Shown piece by piece: positions 16,085 to 24,317 of a stretch of 64,000 nucleotides of DNA. Origin of the DNA: Stackebrandtia nassauensis DSM 44728 (GTDB lineage: Bacteria; Actinomycetota; Actinomycetes; Mycobacteriales; Micromonosporaceae); assembly GCF_000024545.1 (NCBI RefSeq), contig NC_013947.1, forward strand, positions 5,642,001 through 5,706,000, in the 5' to 3' direction. Each line of letters begins with the position of its first letter. Within the stretch, counting starts at the first letter, position 1. The notes under the pieces were generated by a model. That model was not told the origin of the DNA. It was given only the letters and a program-made list of their open reading frames with translations, and made no database searches. Position numbers and translations under genes: made by a program.

Positions 16085-17403
16085 CGGTGGTCACCTGCTT
16101 TCACGGGGCGGGGGCGGTTGCCGAAGTCGAGGTTGCGGCCTCGGGTTTCGCGGGCGACGAGGACCGCGATGGCGGTGATGACGGCGGCGCCCAGGACGTA
16201 GATGGAGATGGGGATCGAGGAGTCGTAGCTCTGGAGTAGGAGGGTGGCGATGATCGGGGCCAGGGATCCGGCCACTATGGATGCCAGTTGGTAGCCGATG
16301 GAGGCTCCGGAGTAGCGCAGGCGGGTGGCGAACAGTTCGGAGAAGAACGCGGCTTGCGGGCCGTACATCGCGCCGTGGAGGACCAGGCCGATGGTGACCG
16401 CCAGGACGGTGGGCCAGAAGGCGCGGGTGTCGAGGAGGGCGAAGAAGGCGAAGGACCAGACGCCTACGCCGATGGCGCCCAGGAGGTAGACGGGGCGGCG
16501 GCCCAGGCGGTCGGACAGCGCTCCCCATAGGGGGATGGTGACGAAGTGGATGACGGAGCCGATGAGGACCGCGTTGAGGGCCAGTCCTTTGGGGAGTTTG
16601 AGGTGTTCGGTGACGTAGACCAGGACGAAGGCCGTGATGACGTAGTAGGAGACGTTCTCGGCGATGCGGGCGCCCATGGCGATGAGGACGTCGCGCCAGT
16701 GTTCGCGCAGGACGCCGAGGATCGGGAGGCGTTCGGGGTTGTCGGCGACTTGTTGGAACAGTGGGGATTCGCTGATGGACAGTCGGATCCACAGGCCGAC
16801 GATGACGAGCACTCCGGACAGGAGGAAGGGGATGCGCCAGCCCCAGGCCAGGAAGGCCTCGTCGGATTGGAAGGCGGCGAGCAGGGCCAGGACAGCGGTG
16901 GCCAGCAGGTTTCCGCCCGGGGCTCCGGCTTGCGGCCAGGAGGCCCAGAAGCCGCGGCGGTTCTCGTCGCCGTGTTCGGAGACCAGGAGGACGGCGCCGC
17001 CCCATTCGCCGCCGAGGGCGAAGCCCTGGACGAGGCGCAGGACGGTGAGCAGGATCGGGGCGGCGGCGCCGATGGTGGCGTGGGTTGGCAGGAATCCGAT
17101 GAGGACTGTGGCGCCACCCATGAGGAGAAGACTGATGACGAGCAGGCGTTTGCGGCCCAGCCGGTCGCCATAGTGGCCGAACACCAGGCCGCCGAGGGGG
17201 CGGGCGGCGAAGCCGACGGCGTAGGTGAGGAAGGCCAGCAGGGTGCCGGTGAGCGGGTCGTCGGAGGGGAAGAACAGTTTGTTGAACACCAGCGCGGCGG
17301 CAGATCCATAGAGGAAGAAGTCGTACCACTCGATCGTCGTGCCGATCAGGCTCGCACCCACCACACGGGAGAGTGAGCTGCGCTTGTCTGTGGGGGCAGT
17401 CAT
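16081..17403 (-). CDS. MFS transporter, metabolite:H+ symporter family
   Basis: A 440-residue, twelve-helix transporter of the MHS (ProP/KgtP/ShiA) group. The N-terminal IGTTIEWYDFFLYGSAAALVF is diagnostic, and the loop GHYGDRLGRKR (cytoplasmic loop 2-3) and its repeat ALSDRLGRRPVYLLG are present. The family takes up organic acids with protons. Here it lies between a regulator/3-hydroxybutyrate dehydrogenase pair and a coupled PHB depolymerase, so 3-hydroxybutyrate or its oligomers are the likely substrate (inference). Its ATG at 17403 follows an 80-bp spacer, so it may have its own promoter. Confidence 0.9.
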   Translation of the reverse strand: MTAPTDKRSSLSRVVGASLIGTTIEWYDFFLYGSAAALVFNKLFFPSDDPLTGTLLAFLTYAVGFAARPLGGLVFGHYGDRLGRKRLLVISLLLMGGATVLIGFLPTHATIGAAAPILLTVLRLVQGFALGGEWGGAVLLVSEHGDENRRGFWASWPQAGAPGGNLLATAVLALLAAFQSDEAFLAWGWRIPFLLSGVLVIVGLWIRLSISESPLFQQVADNPERLPILGVLREHWRDVLIAMGARIAENVSYYVITAFVLVYVTEHLKLPKGLALNAVLIGSVIHFVTIPLWGALSDRLGRRPVYLLGAIGVGVWSFAFFALLDTRAFWPTVLAVTIGLVLHGAMYGPQAAFFSELFATRLRYSGASIGYQLASIVAGSLAPIIATLLLQSYDSSIPISIYVLGAAVITAIAVLVARETRGRNLDFGNRPRPVKAGDHR

Positions 17404-17483
17404 AGATCGAATGCTATGGATGTCACGGCGGGCTTCCTATGTGATGCGGCGACATAATCCCGGGTGGTGGGATGACCTCGCGG

Positions 17484-19373
17484 TCACGTGTCGTGGTGGA
17501 GTCGGTACAGCTTGAGGGCGAGGCGGAGTTCGAGTTCGTTGTCGGGGTGCTGCCAGTCCTCGCCGAGGAGGCGCCCGATCCGTTCCAGCCGTTGGGCGAC
17601 GGTGTTGGCGTGGACGTGCAGCGCGTCGGCGGCCTTGGAGGGGCTCTTGCCCGCCGCGTAGTAGGCCTCCAGTGTGGTGGCCAGTTCGGTGCCGCGCCTG
17701 GAGTCGTAGCCGATGACCGGTCCCAGGGCGCTGGTGAGGAAGGGTTGGACGTCCTGGCCGCCGCCCAGCAGTAGTCCGACGAATCCGAGTTCGCCGGAGC
17801 TGGCGCCGTCGCCTTCGCGGCCCAGGGCGGTGAGGGCTTCGGCGCAGCGGCGGGCTTCGCGGTGGGCGGTTTGGGCTCCGGTGGGTAGGTGGATCGGTCC
17901 GGCGGCGCCGACGGTGGCGGGGGTGCCGAGGGCTTGGCCCAGTTCGCGGGCGGCCTTGCGGGCCGCCTCGCCGGGGTGGTCGCCGGGGAGCAGCAGCAGG
18001 ACTTCGTCGTGGTAGGCGGTGCTCAGGCCGTGGGCGGCGCGGGCCAGTCCGGCGGCCCAGAAGGTGGCGCGTTCGCGGCTTCTGTTGTGGGGTACGGACA
18101 GCAGGACGTGTGGGGTGCGCAGGTCGACGCCGAGCAGGCGGGCGCGGCTGTCGAGGGTGTCGGTGTCGCCGATGCGTCCGCTCACCAGGTCGTCGAGCAG
18201 TTCGCCGCGGACCCGGGCCTCGGCTTCGGTGGCGCTGCGGCGGAACAGCGACAGCAGCGCGGTGACGACGGCGGCGCGTTCGACGATGCGTTCGTCGGCG
18301 TCGGACAGTTCGGTGTCGGTGCGCAGGAACAGGGTTCCGAAGGTCTCCTTGCCCGCCGCGATGGCCGCCATCCAGACGGGGCCGCGGCGGGTGACCCGGC
18401 CGCGGGCTCGGTTCGCGACCACGGCCGGTTCGCCGTCTCCGTCGGACAGTTCGGCGAGGATCGCGTCGCCGGACGGGGTGCCGACCTCGGCGAGGCGCTG
18501 GCCGTCGGTGTCCAGCACCAGGACCGCGCCGCCGAGGATGTCTGTGACGACGGCGGCCACGTCCTGTACTCCTCCCCCGCGCACCACGATGTCGGTCATG
18601 CGGTCGTGGGCCCGGCCCGCGCGTTCGACGGCGGCGTTGCGTTCCCGGGCGATCTCGCTGGCGGCGCTGAGTTCCTCGAGGGCCGCGCGGGTCTCGTGCA
18701 GCAGTCGGGTGTTGTCGATGGCGACGGCGGCGTGGGCGGCCAGCGAGCACAGCAGCGCCACTTCCTCCTGTCCGAAGGAGCGTTCGGAGCGGTCGGCGGC
18801 GAACAGGACGCCGATGACCCGGTCGCCGAGTTTCAGTGGCACGCCGAGGATGCCGACCAGGCCCTCGTCGCCGACGGCCGAGTCGATCCATTCGGTGTGC
18901 CGGAACCGGGCGTCGGCCTGGTACGTGGCGCTGGCGTAGGGGGAGGCGGTCTGCGCGACCAGGCCGCCCAGACCCGCGCCCAACGGCAGTCGCAGCGACT
19001 GGAACGCGGGCGAGATGGAGCCGTCGGTGACGCGCATGTAGGTGTCGCCGCGTTCGTCGTCGATCAGGGTCATGTACGAGGTGTCGGTGCCCAGCAGCTG
19101 CCGGGCCCGGCGCACGATCGCCTGCAGGACGGCGTCGAGGTCGCGCAGTCCGGCCAGGTCCCCGGCGGTGTCGAACAGCGCCGACAGTTCGGCTTCGCGG
19201 CGGGCGCGGCGGGCCAGCAGGGCGCGCACCCGCAGCGCCGCGAGCTTGGCCTCTTCGAGCTCGGCCAGTTCCTCGGCGCTGGCGCCGCTGGTGCGGGCCT
19301 TGGTGATGGGGCCCTCGAATTCGACGGCGGTGGCCTCGCGGGCCAGCAGGTCGAGGTAGATGCGCACGTTCAC
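17484..19373 (-). CDS. GAF-domain PucR/CdaR-type transcriptional regulator
   Basis: A 629-residue regulator. An N-terminal helical segment is followed by a GAF domain (about residues 65-225, with the typical end LGVPLKLGDRVIGVLFAADRSERSFGQEEVALLCSLAAHAAVAIDNT). A coiled linker and a less clear central domain come next. The C-terminal PucR-type helix-turn-helix reads LATTLEAYYAAGKSPSKAADALHVHANTVAQRLERIGRLLGEDW. GTG 19373 is chosen because it lies 19 bp after the dehydrogenase stop; earlier codons overlap that gene in another frame. It is co-transcribed with 3-hydroxybutyrate dehydrogenase and probably senses 3-hydroxybutyrate or a related acid to switch on the PHB-use genes. Confidence 0.85.
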   Translation of the reverse strand: MNVRIYLDLLAREATAVEFEGPITKARTSGASAEELAELEEAKLAALRVRALLARRARREAELSALFDTAGDLAGLRDLDAVLQAIVRRARQLLGTDTSYMTLIDDERGDTYMRVTDGSISPAFQSLRLPLGAGLGGLVAQTASPYASATYQADARFRHTEWIDSAVGDEGLVGILGVPLKLGDRVIGVLFAADRSERSFGQEEVALLCSLAAHAAVAIDNTRLLHETRAALEELSAASEIARERNAAVERAGRAHDRMTDIVVRGGGVQDVAAVVTDILGGAVLVLDTDGQRLAEVGTPSGDAILAELSDGDGEPAVVANRARGRVTRRGPVWMAAIAAGKETFGTLFLRTDTELSDADERIVERAAVVTALLSLFRRSATEAEARVRGELLDDLVSGRIGDTDTLDSRARLLGVDLRTPHVLLSVPHNRSRERATFWAAGLARAAHGLSTAYHDEVLLLLPGDHPGEAARKAARELGQALGTPATVGAAGPIHLPTGAQTAHREARRCAEALTALGREGDGASSGELGFVGLLLGGGQDVQPFLTSALGPVIGYDSRRGTELATTLEAYYAAGKSPSKAADALHVHANTVAQRLERIGRLLGEDWQHPDNELELRLALKLYRLHHDT

Positions 19374-19392
19374 GTCCCCATTGTCGGCGCGA

Positions 19393-20163
19393 TCAGTGCG
19401 ATGTCCAGCCGCCGTCGAGGGTGATCGCGGAGCCGGTGACGAAGGCGGCGGCGCCCGAGCACAGGTACAGGGCACTGTCGGCGACCTCTTCGGGTTCGAC
19501 GAGTCGCTTGATGGCGGTGGGCCGCAACATGATCCGCTCCACGACCTCTGCTTTGGACAGTCCGTGCAGCCGGGCCTGTTCGGCGATCTGCCGCTCCACC
19601 AGCGGGGTGCGCACGTACGCGGCCCGCACGCAGTTGGACGTGACGCCGTGTTCGGCGGCTTCGAGCGCGACGACCTTGGAGAGTCCCTCCAGGGCGTGTT
19701 TCGCGGCGACGTAGGCGGCCTTGAACGGCGAGGCCCGCACGCCGTGCACCGAGGAGATGTTGACGATCCGGCCCCAGTCGCGTTCGTACATGCCCGGCAG
19801 CACCGCCCGGATCAGCCGGAACGGCGTCTCCACCATGAGGCGCTGCAACCGGGCGAAGACCTCGGACGGGAACTCGTGGAGCGGCGCCACATGCTGGGCG
19901 CCCGCGTTGTTGACGAGGATGTCAGTGTCCCGCAGCGATACCGGACATTCGTCCACACTGTCCGGATTCGACAGGTCGGCGATCCAGGCGGTACCGCCGA
20001 CCTCGGCGGCCACCTGTTCGGCGGCCTGGCTGACGTCGGCGACGACGACCTTGGCTCCGGCGGCGGCGAACCGGTGGACGCAGGCCAGGCCGATGCCGCT
20101 CGCGCCGCCGGTGATGACGACCGTGCGTCCGGACAGGCCCTCGTCGAATGGAAGCGACGTCAT
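19393..20163 (-). CDS. bdhA: 3-hydroxybutyrate dehydrogenase
   Basis: A 256-residue short-chain dehydrogenase. The cofactor loop is TGGASGIG (residues 18-25), NNAG follows, and the catalytic Ser-Tyr-Lys are in VNISSVHGVRASPFKAAYVAAKHALEG. The run GAQHVAPLHEFPSEVF and SSVHGVRASPFKAAYVAAKH are characteristic of D-3-hydroxybutyrate dehydrogenases, which oxidise 3-hydroxybutyrate to acetoacetate with NAD. One deviation is CVRAAYVRTPLV, where most members have CxNPGYVRTPLV. It is the first gene of the minus-strand series leading into the GAF regulator, MHS transporter and PHB depolymerase. Confidence 0.9.
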   Translation of the reverse strand: MTSLPFDEGLSGRTVVITGGASGIGLACVHRFAAAGAKVVVADVSQAAEQVAAEVGGTAWIADLSNPDSVDECPVSLRDTDILVNNAGAQHVAPLHEFPSEVFARLQRLMVETPFRLIRAVLPGMYERDWGRIVNISSVHGVRASPFKAAYVAAKHALEGLSKVVALEAAEHGVTSNCVRAAYVRTPLVERQIAEQARLHGLSKAEVVERIMLRPTAIKRLVEPEEVADSALYLCSGAAAFVTGSAITLDGGWTSH

Positions 20164-20239
20164 GTCGCCAAGCTACCGACGCCTGAGCCCGGCCACTATG
20201 TGGCGGCGGCACATGTTCGGCCGCGATGGCGTGTGATCG

Positions 20240-20617
20240 TCACCTGGTCGAGGTCACGACGTGCGATTCGCGCATCCGGCCGTCGGGTGTGAACCGCGCG
20301 AACAGGAACACGTCCATGACGAGGTCGCGCTTGCGGTTGTTCACGTGCAGCGTGTACCGCGCCGCGAGCTGATCGCCGGTCGCGATCGCCTCGTGCACGT
20401 CCATGCGCGCGGTGGGTTTGTTCTTGCGGATCGGACGGGTGTGCGCGATGAGCTTCTCGCGGTCTATCGCGTGCCCGTCGGCGATCTGGACGATGTCGGG
20501 AGTGTGGTACCGGTCGATGACGACGGCCGCGTCCTCGTCGGTCTCGATCAGATCGTGGTTGAGGGCGTCGTAGAAGTCGATGAGGAACTGCGCCGGATCG
20601 GCGTCGAGGGATGTCAC
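20240..20617 (-). CDS. NTF2/SnoaL-like protein
   Basis: A 125-residue protein with the cone-shaped NTF2 fold pattern: an N-terminal helix pair (AQFLIDFYDALNHDLIETDEDAAVVIDRYHTPDIVQIADG), then alternating strands ending FARFTPDGRMRESHVV. Such proteins are isomerases, hydratases or ligand carriers. The catalytic residues cannot be assigned. The start is GTG 20617 behind GGAGAA. It is divergent from the tetR at 20692 and flanked by that regulator's perfect palindrome, so it is probably its target. Confidence 0.8.
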   Translation of the reverse strand: MTSLDADPAQFLIDFYDALNHDLIETDEDAAVVIDRYHTPDIVQIADGHAIDREKLIAHTRPIRKNKPTARMDVHEAIATGDQLAARYTLHVNNRKRDLVMDVFLFARFTPDGRMRESHVVTSTR

Positions 20618-20635
20618 GGTTCTCCGTTCGAGTCA

Positions 20636-20659
20636 TATCTCTTACAGATGTAAGAGATA
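20636..20659. promoter_or_regulatory. TetR operator, perfect inverted repeat plus third half-site
   Basis: TATCTCTTACA (20636-20646), a 2-bp centre and the exact complement TGTAAGAGATA (20649-20659). A further half-site TGTAAGAGAT at 20684-20693 overlaps the tetR start codon. It is very likely the operator controlling both the NTF2-like gene and tetR. Confidence 0.75.
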
Positions 20660-20691
20660 CTGTAGCCCATAAGTTTGACAGGATGTAAGAG

Positions 20692-21342
20692 ATGACTCGA
20701 TCCCCCGCTCGCGGCCGCCGCGCCGACGCCGTACGCAGCGAAACCGCCATCCTCGACGCGGCGGTGCGGCTGCTCAACGTCAATCCCGACACCGGCCTGG
20801 AGACCATCGCCGCCGAGGCGGGCGTGACCCGGCAGACCGTCTACGCGCACTTCCCGTCCCGGGATCGATTGCTGGCGGCCGTCGTCGAAAGGATCACCGA
20901 GGACGTCGTGGCCGCGATCGACGCCACCGGTCTTGAGGACGGATCCGCCACCGAGGCGCTGTTCCGGTTGCTGGAGGCCAGTACCGCCGCCGCGAACCGG
21001 TATCCGGTGCTGCGCAAGGCATTGGCCTCGGTCGCGGTGCCCACCGCCGACGACGAGCGACAGCACGCGCCCATCACCGAGCGGATCACGAAGGTCATCG
21101 CCCGGGGACAGGCGGCGGGCGAGTTCGACGCGACGCTGCCGCCGCACTGGTTCGCGACCGTCACCATCGAGCTCAGTCACGCCGCGGCCCACGAGGTCGA
21201 CAACGGCCGGATGCCCGAGGCGCGGATGTCCGAGGCCCTGCGCGTCACGCTGCTGCGGGCGCTCGGCGCCGCGTTAAGTCAGCGATCGGTTGGCTTGCAC
21301 GGTGATGCCGCCCCGCCGGGATCACCAGCGGCGTGTCGCTGA
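20692..21342 (+). CDS. TetR family regulator
   Basis: A 216-residue TetR repressor. The helix-turn-helix at residues 17-62 reads ETAILDAAVRLLNVNPDTGLETIAAEAGVTRQTVYAHFPSRDRL, and the rest is a ligand-binding domain. The last 33 residues lie in a 98-bp convergent overlap with the ABC ATPase gene, and the final stretch (SVGLHGDAAPPGSPAACR) looks like read-out of the opposite gene rather than domain. It is divergent from the NTF2-like gene. The perfect palindrome between them and a half-site across its own start codon point to autorepression. Confidence 0.87.
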   Translation: MTRSPARGRRADAVRSETAILDAAVRLLNVNPDTGLETIAAEAGVTRQTVYAHFPSRDRLLAAVVERITEDVVAAIDATGLEDGSATEALFRLLEASTAAANRYPVLRKALASVAVPTADDERQHAPITERITKVIARGQAAGEFDATLPPHWFATVTIELSHAAAHEVDNGRMPEARMSEALRVTLLRALGAALSQRSVGLHGDAAPPGSPAACR

Positions 21343-22102
21343 CCGGGTCGACGGTGATCTCGCACGGCACCCCGAAGGTCTCCTCCACCAGCTCCGCCGA
21401 GATCACTTCGGACGGTTGCCCGGCGGCCATGACCAGTCCGGCCTTCATGACGATCATGTGGTCGGCGTAGCGGCTGGCCTGGTTGAGGTCGTGCAGCACC
21501 ATGACGATGGTGCGCCCGTCGGTCCGGTTGAGCTCGAAGATCAGGTCCAGGACGTCGATCTGGTGCGCCAGGTCCAGGAACGTGGTGGGTTCGTCCAGCA
21601 GCATGATCGGCGTCTGCTGCGCCACCGCCATCGCGATCCAGGCGCGCTGCCGTTGACCGCCGGACAGTTCGTCGACCGGACGCTGCGCCAGGTCGGTCAT
21701 GTCGGTGACCCGCAGCGCCTCGTCCACCGCCTGTTCGTCGGCCGCCGACCACTGTCGCCACCAGGACTGGTGCGGAGCGCGGCCCCGGCCGACCAGGTCG
21801 ACGACGGTCAGTCCCTCGGGTGCCTGCGGCGACTGCGGCAACAGCCCGAGTTTGCGGGCCACCTGCCGCGTCGGAGTACTGTGGATGGACCGTCCGTCCA
21901 AGATCACCTTGCCGGCGCCGGGCGGGTGCAGCCGGGCCATCCCGTGCAGCAGCGTCGACTTGCCGCAGGCGTTGGGGCCCACGATGACGGTGATCTTCCC
22001 CTGTGGCACTTCCAGGTCGAGGTCGTCGATGACGATCCGCCGCTGGTAGGCCAGCCGCAGGCCGTCGGTCGCCAGCCGGGGTGTGTCCGATGCGGATTTC
22101 AC
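21245..22102 (-). CDS. Ferric-siderophore ABC transporter, ATP-binding subunit
   Basis: A 285-residue FecE/FepC-type ATPase. Walker A is GPNACGKST (residues 42-50), with Ala where Gly is common; the signature is LSGGQRQRAWIAMAV, Walker B is IMLLDEPTTFLD and the switch is VLHDLN. It powers uptake of iron chelates through the two permeases encoded just upstream, with a 4-bp gap to the permease stop. The last residues (about 20, basic and Ala-rich) overlap the convergent tetR. Expression is expected to follow the iron box at 24294-24312. Confidence 0.93.
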   Translation of the reverse strand: MKSASDTPRLATDGLRLAYQRRIVIDDLDLEVPQGKITVIVGPNACGKSTLLHGMARLHPPGAGKVILDGRSIHSTPTRQVARKLGLLPQSPQAPEGLTVVDLVGRGRAPHQSWWRQWSAADEQAVDEALRVTDMTDLAQRPVDELSGGQRQRAWIAMAVAQQTPIMLLDEPTTFLDLAHQIDVLDLIFELNRTDGRTIVMVLHDLNQASRYADHMIVMKAGLVMAAGQPSEVISAELVEETFGVPCEITVDPVSDTPLVIPAGRHHRASQPIADLTRRRAPAAA

Positions 22103-22106
22103 GGGG

Positions 22107-23192
22107 TCAGCCTCCTGAACCGGAGCGGTTGGTACGGACGAGCAGCCACAGCAGCACCGGCGCGGCCAGCGCGGCGGTGGCCACCCCGACCGGCAGCGGA
22201 CTGCCGGTGGGCAGCACCAGCGGGACGAGTTTGCGCACGACCAGGTCGGCGGCCAGCACCATCGCCGAGCCGGTGAGCCCGGAGGCCAGCAGCGGCGGCC
22301 AGGCCATTCCAGCGAGGCGGCGGGCGATCTGCGGGGCCGCCAGCGCCACGAACAGGATCGGGCCGGTCGCGGCGGTCGCGAAGGCGACCAGGCCCACGCC
22401 GGTCACGACCAGCAGCAGCCGGGCGAGTTGCAGCGGGGTGCCCAGGACGATCGCGACCCGGTCGCCCAGTTGCAGATCGCGCGACCAGCGGCTGAGCATC
22501 ACGGTGGCGGGCACCAGGACCGCCATCGCCCACATGAGAGTGACGGCGTGGTCCCAGGTGCGGTCGTTGAGGCTGCCGACCAGCCAGCCGACCGCCTTGT
22601 GCGCCTGCCACGGGTAGGCGATGGACAGCAGGTAGTCGGTGGTGGCCACGCACATCCACGACACCCCGATGCCCACCAGCACGATCCGGTAGCCGGTGGT
22701 GCCGCGCCGCCAGGCCAGCAGGTAGATCACCAGGGCCCCGGCCAGGCCGCCGATGAGCCCCAGCACCTGGGTGCCCAGCTGGGAGCCGATGCCCAGCACG
22801 AGTCCCGCCACCACGGCGGTGGAGGCTCCCGCGCTGATGCCGATCATGTCGGGGCTGGCCAGCGGGTTGCGGGTCATGGTCTGGAACACCGCGCCCGACA
22901 TCGCGAACGCGGCCCCGGCGAGCAGGCCCAGCATCGCCCGGGGCAGCCGCAGTTCGTGGACGATCAGCATGTTGCCGCGATCGCCGAGGCCCAGCAGCGC
23001 TGTGGCCACATCGGACAATGTCAGCGGGAAGTCGCCGAGCGCGATCCCGGTCAGCAGCAACAGGACGGTGACGGCGGCCAGCCCGACGCAGCAGGCCAGC
23101 AGCCGGATCCGCAGCATCCCGGAGACCTCGGGGGTGCCCAGCCGGAAGACGAGGCTGCGGCGGGTCCGGTCACGGTGGAGGGTCGTCGTCAT
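22107..23192 (-). CDS. Ferric-siderophore ABC transporter permease (FecD/FepG-like)
   Basis: A 361-residue membrane protein of the FecCD family with about nine or ten spans. Family segments include LRLPRAMLGLLAGAAFAMSGAVFQTMTRNPLASPDMIGISAGAS and GPILFVALAAPQIARRL. ATG 23192 is chosen, eight bases after GGAG; a GTG at 23198 overlapping the previous stop is also possible. The much longer open frame upstream is a shadow of the partner permease. It forms the membrane channel together with the 347-residue permease. Confidence 0.92.
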   Translation of the reverse strand: MTTTLHRDRTRRSLVFRLGTPEVSGMLRIRLLACCVGLAAVTVLLLLTGIALGDFPLTLSDVATALLGLGDRGNMLIVHELRLPRAMLGLLAGAAFAMSGAVFQTMTRNPLASPDMIGISAGASTAVVAGLVLGIGSQLGTQVLGLIGGLAGALVIYLLAWRRGTTGYRIVLVGIGVSWMCVATTDYLLSIAYPWQAHKAVGWLVGSLNDRTWDHAVTLMWAMAVLVPATVMLSRWSRDLQLGDRVAIVLGTPLQLARLLLVVTGVGLVAFATAATGPILFVALAAPQIARRLAGMAWPPLLASGLTGSAMVLAADLVVRKLVPLVLPTGSPLPVGVATAALAAPVLLWLLVRTNRSGSGG

Positions 23193-23194
23193 CG

Positions 23195-24238
23195 TCACAG
23201 CTCCGCCAGTCGACGGCGGCGCACCAGGGCGATGAAGAACGGGCCGCCGATGAAGGCCAGCACCACGCCGACGTTGACCTCGGTGGGGCGGGCGATGACG
23301 CGGCCGGTGATGTCGGCGGCGAGCATGAGTATCGGTGCCAGGACCAGTGTGTAGCCCAGCATCCAGCGGTAGTCGGGTCCGGTGATGGCCCGGGCGACGT
23401 GCGGGACGATGAGTCCGACGAAGACGATCGGGCCGCACACCGCGACGCAGGCGCCGGTCAGCAGGGTCACGACCACGGCTCCGGTGAGCCGGATCAGTCC
23501 GACGCGGCGGCCCAGTGATTTCGCGACCCGGTCGCCCAGGGCGAGGCTGTTGAGCGAGGACGCCAGCGACAGCGCCACCACCATGCCCACCAGCAGGAAC
23601 GGCGCGATCTGGAGCAGTACCTCGGTGTCCTGACCGGCAAGCGATCCGGCGGCCCAGTAGCGGTACCGGTTGAGCGCGTTGGTGTCGGTCAGCACGATGC
23701 CGCTGGTCAGCGCGCTCAGCAGCGCCGAGACGGCGACGCCCGCGACGGCGAGCTTTACCGGGGTGGCGCCGCCGCGTCCCACGCCGCCCAGCAGGTACAC
23801 CACCAGCCCGGCCACCAGCGCGCCGCCGAAGCCGGTCCAGATGAAGCCGAGCATCGAGGCGATGCCGAAGAACGCCACCGAGATCACGATCGCGAAGGCG
23901 GCGCCGGCGGTGACGCCGAGCAGTCCCGGGTCGGCCAGCGGGTTGCGGGTCAGGGCCTGCATCAGCACCCCGGCCATGCCCAGTCCGGCGGCGACCAGCA
24001 GTGCCATCGCGGTGCGGGGAATCCGGACGTCCCACACGATCGCGACGGTCTGCGCGTCGCCGTCGCCCGCCAGCGCGTCCAGCACGGTGCCCGCGCCGAT
24101 CGCCCGGCTGCCGAGCATGATCGACAGCAGGCACAGCACCGCCAGCACCCCGGTGAGCGCCAGCAGCCAGGTGCCGCGCGACACCGGCGATCGCGCCGGG
24201 GCGGCGGCGGCCGCCTTGGGCGACGTCGTGACGCTCAT
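23195..24238 (-). CDS. Ferric-siderophore ABC transporter permease (FecC/FepD-like)
   Basis: A 347-residue FecCD-family permease. Motifs are VRIPRTAMALLVAAGLGMAGVLMQALTRNPLADPGLLGVTAGAA and GPIVFVGLIVPHVARAITGPDYRWMLGYT, the latter being the loop that contacts the ATPase. It is the first gene of the permease-permease-ATPase operon. It is divergent from the binding-protein gene, with the iron box 56 bp upstream of its ATG. Confidence 0.93.
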   Translation of the reverse strand: MSVTTSPKAAAAAPARSPVSRGTWLLALTGVLAVLCLLSIMLGSRAIGAGTVLDALAGDGDAQTVAIVWDVRIPRTAMALLVAAGLGMAGVLMQALTRNPLADPGLLGVTAGAAFAIVISVAFFGIASMLGFIWTGFGGALVAGLVVYLLGGVGRGGATPVKLAVAGVAVSALLSALTSGIVLTDTNALNRYRYWAAGSLAGQDTEVLLQIAPFLLVGMVVALSLASSLNSLALGDRVAKSLGRRVGLIRLTGAVVVTLLTGACVAVCGPIVFVGLIVPHVARAITGPDYRWMLGYTLVLAPILMLAADITGRVIARPTEVNVGVVLAFIGGPFFIALVRRRRLAEL

Positions 24239-24293
24239 GGGTCTCCAGTGGGGGTGTGTATGCGGTAGGGGGGTACCCCCGCGACAACGTAGC

Positions 24294-24312
24294 TTAGGGA
24301 AGGCTTACCTTA
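24294..24312. promoter_or_regulatory. DtxR/IdeR iron box
   Basis: TTAGGGAAGGCTTACCTTA matches the IdeR/DtxR consensus (TTAGGTTAGSCTAACCTAA) at most positions. It lies between the divergent siderophore permease operon and the binding-protein gene, five bases before the latter's ATG. Iron-loaded repressor bound here would shut off both. Confidence 0.8.
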
Positions 24313-24317
24313 GCAGC

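Noticed and set aside
22107-24287. Single 726-residue frame suggesting fused permeases
   Set aside because: The first part is an out-of-frame shadow of the partner permease; the real protein begins at 23192 with its own ribosome site.
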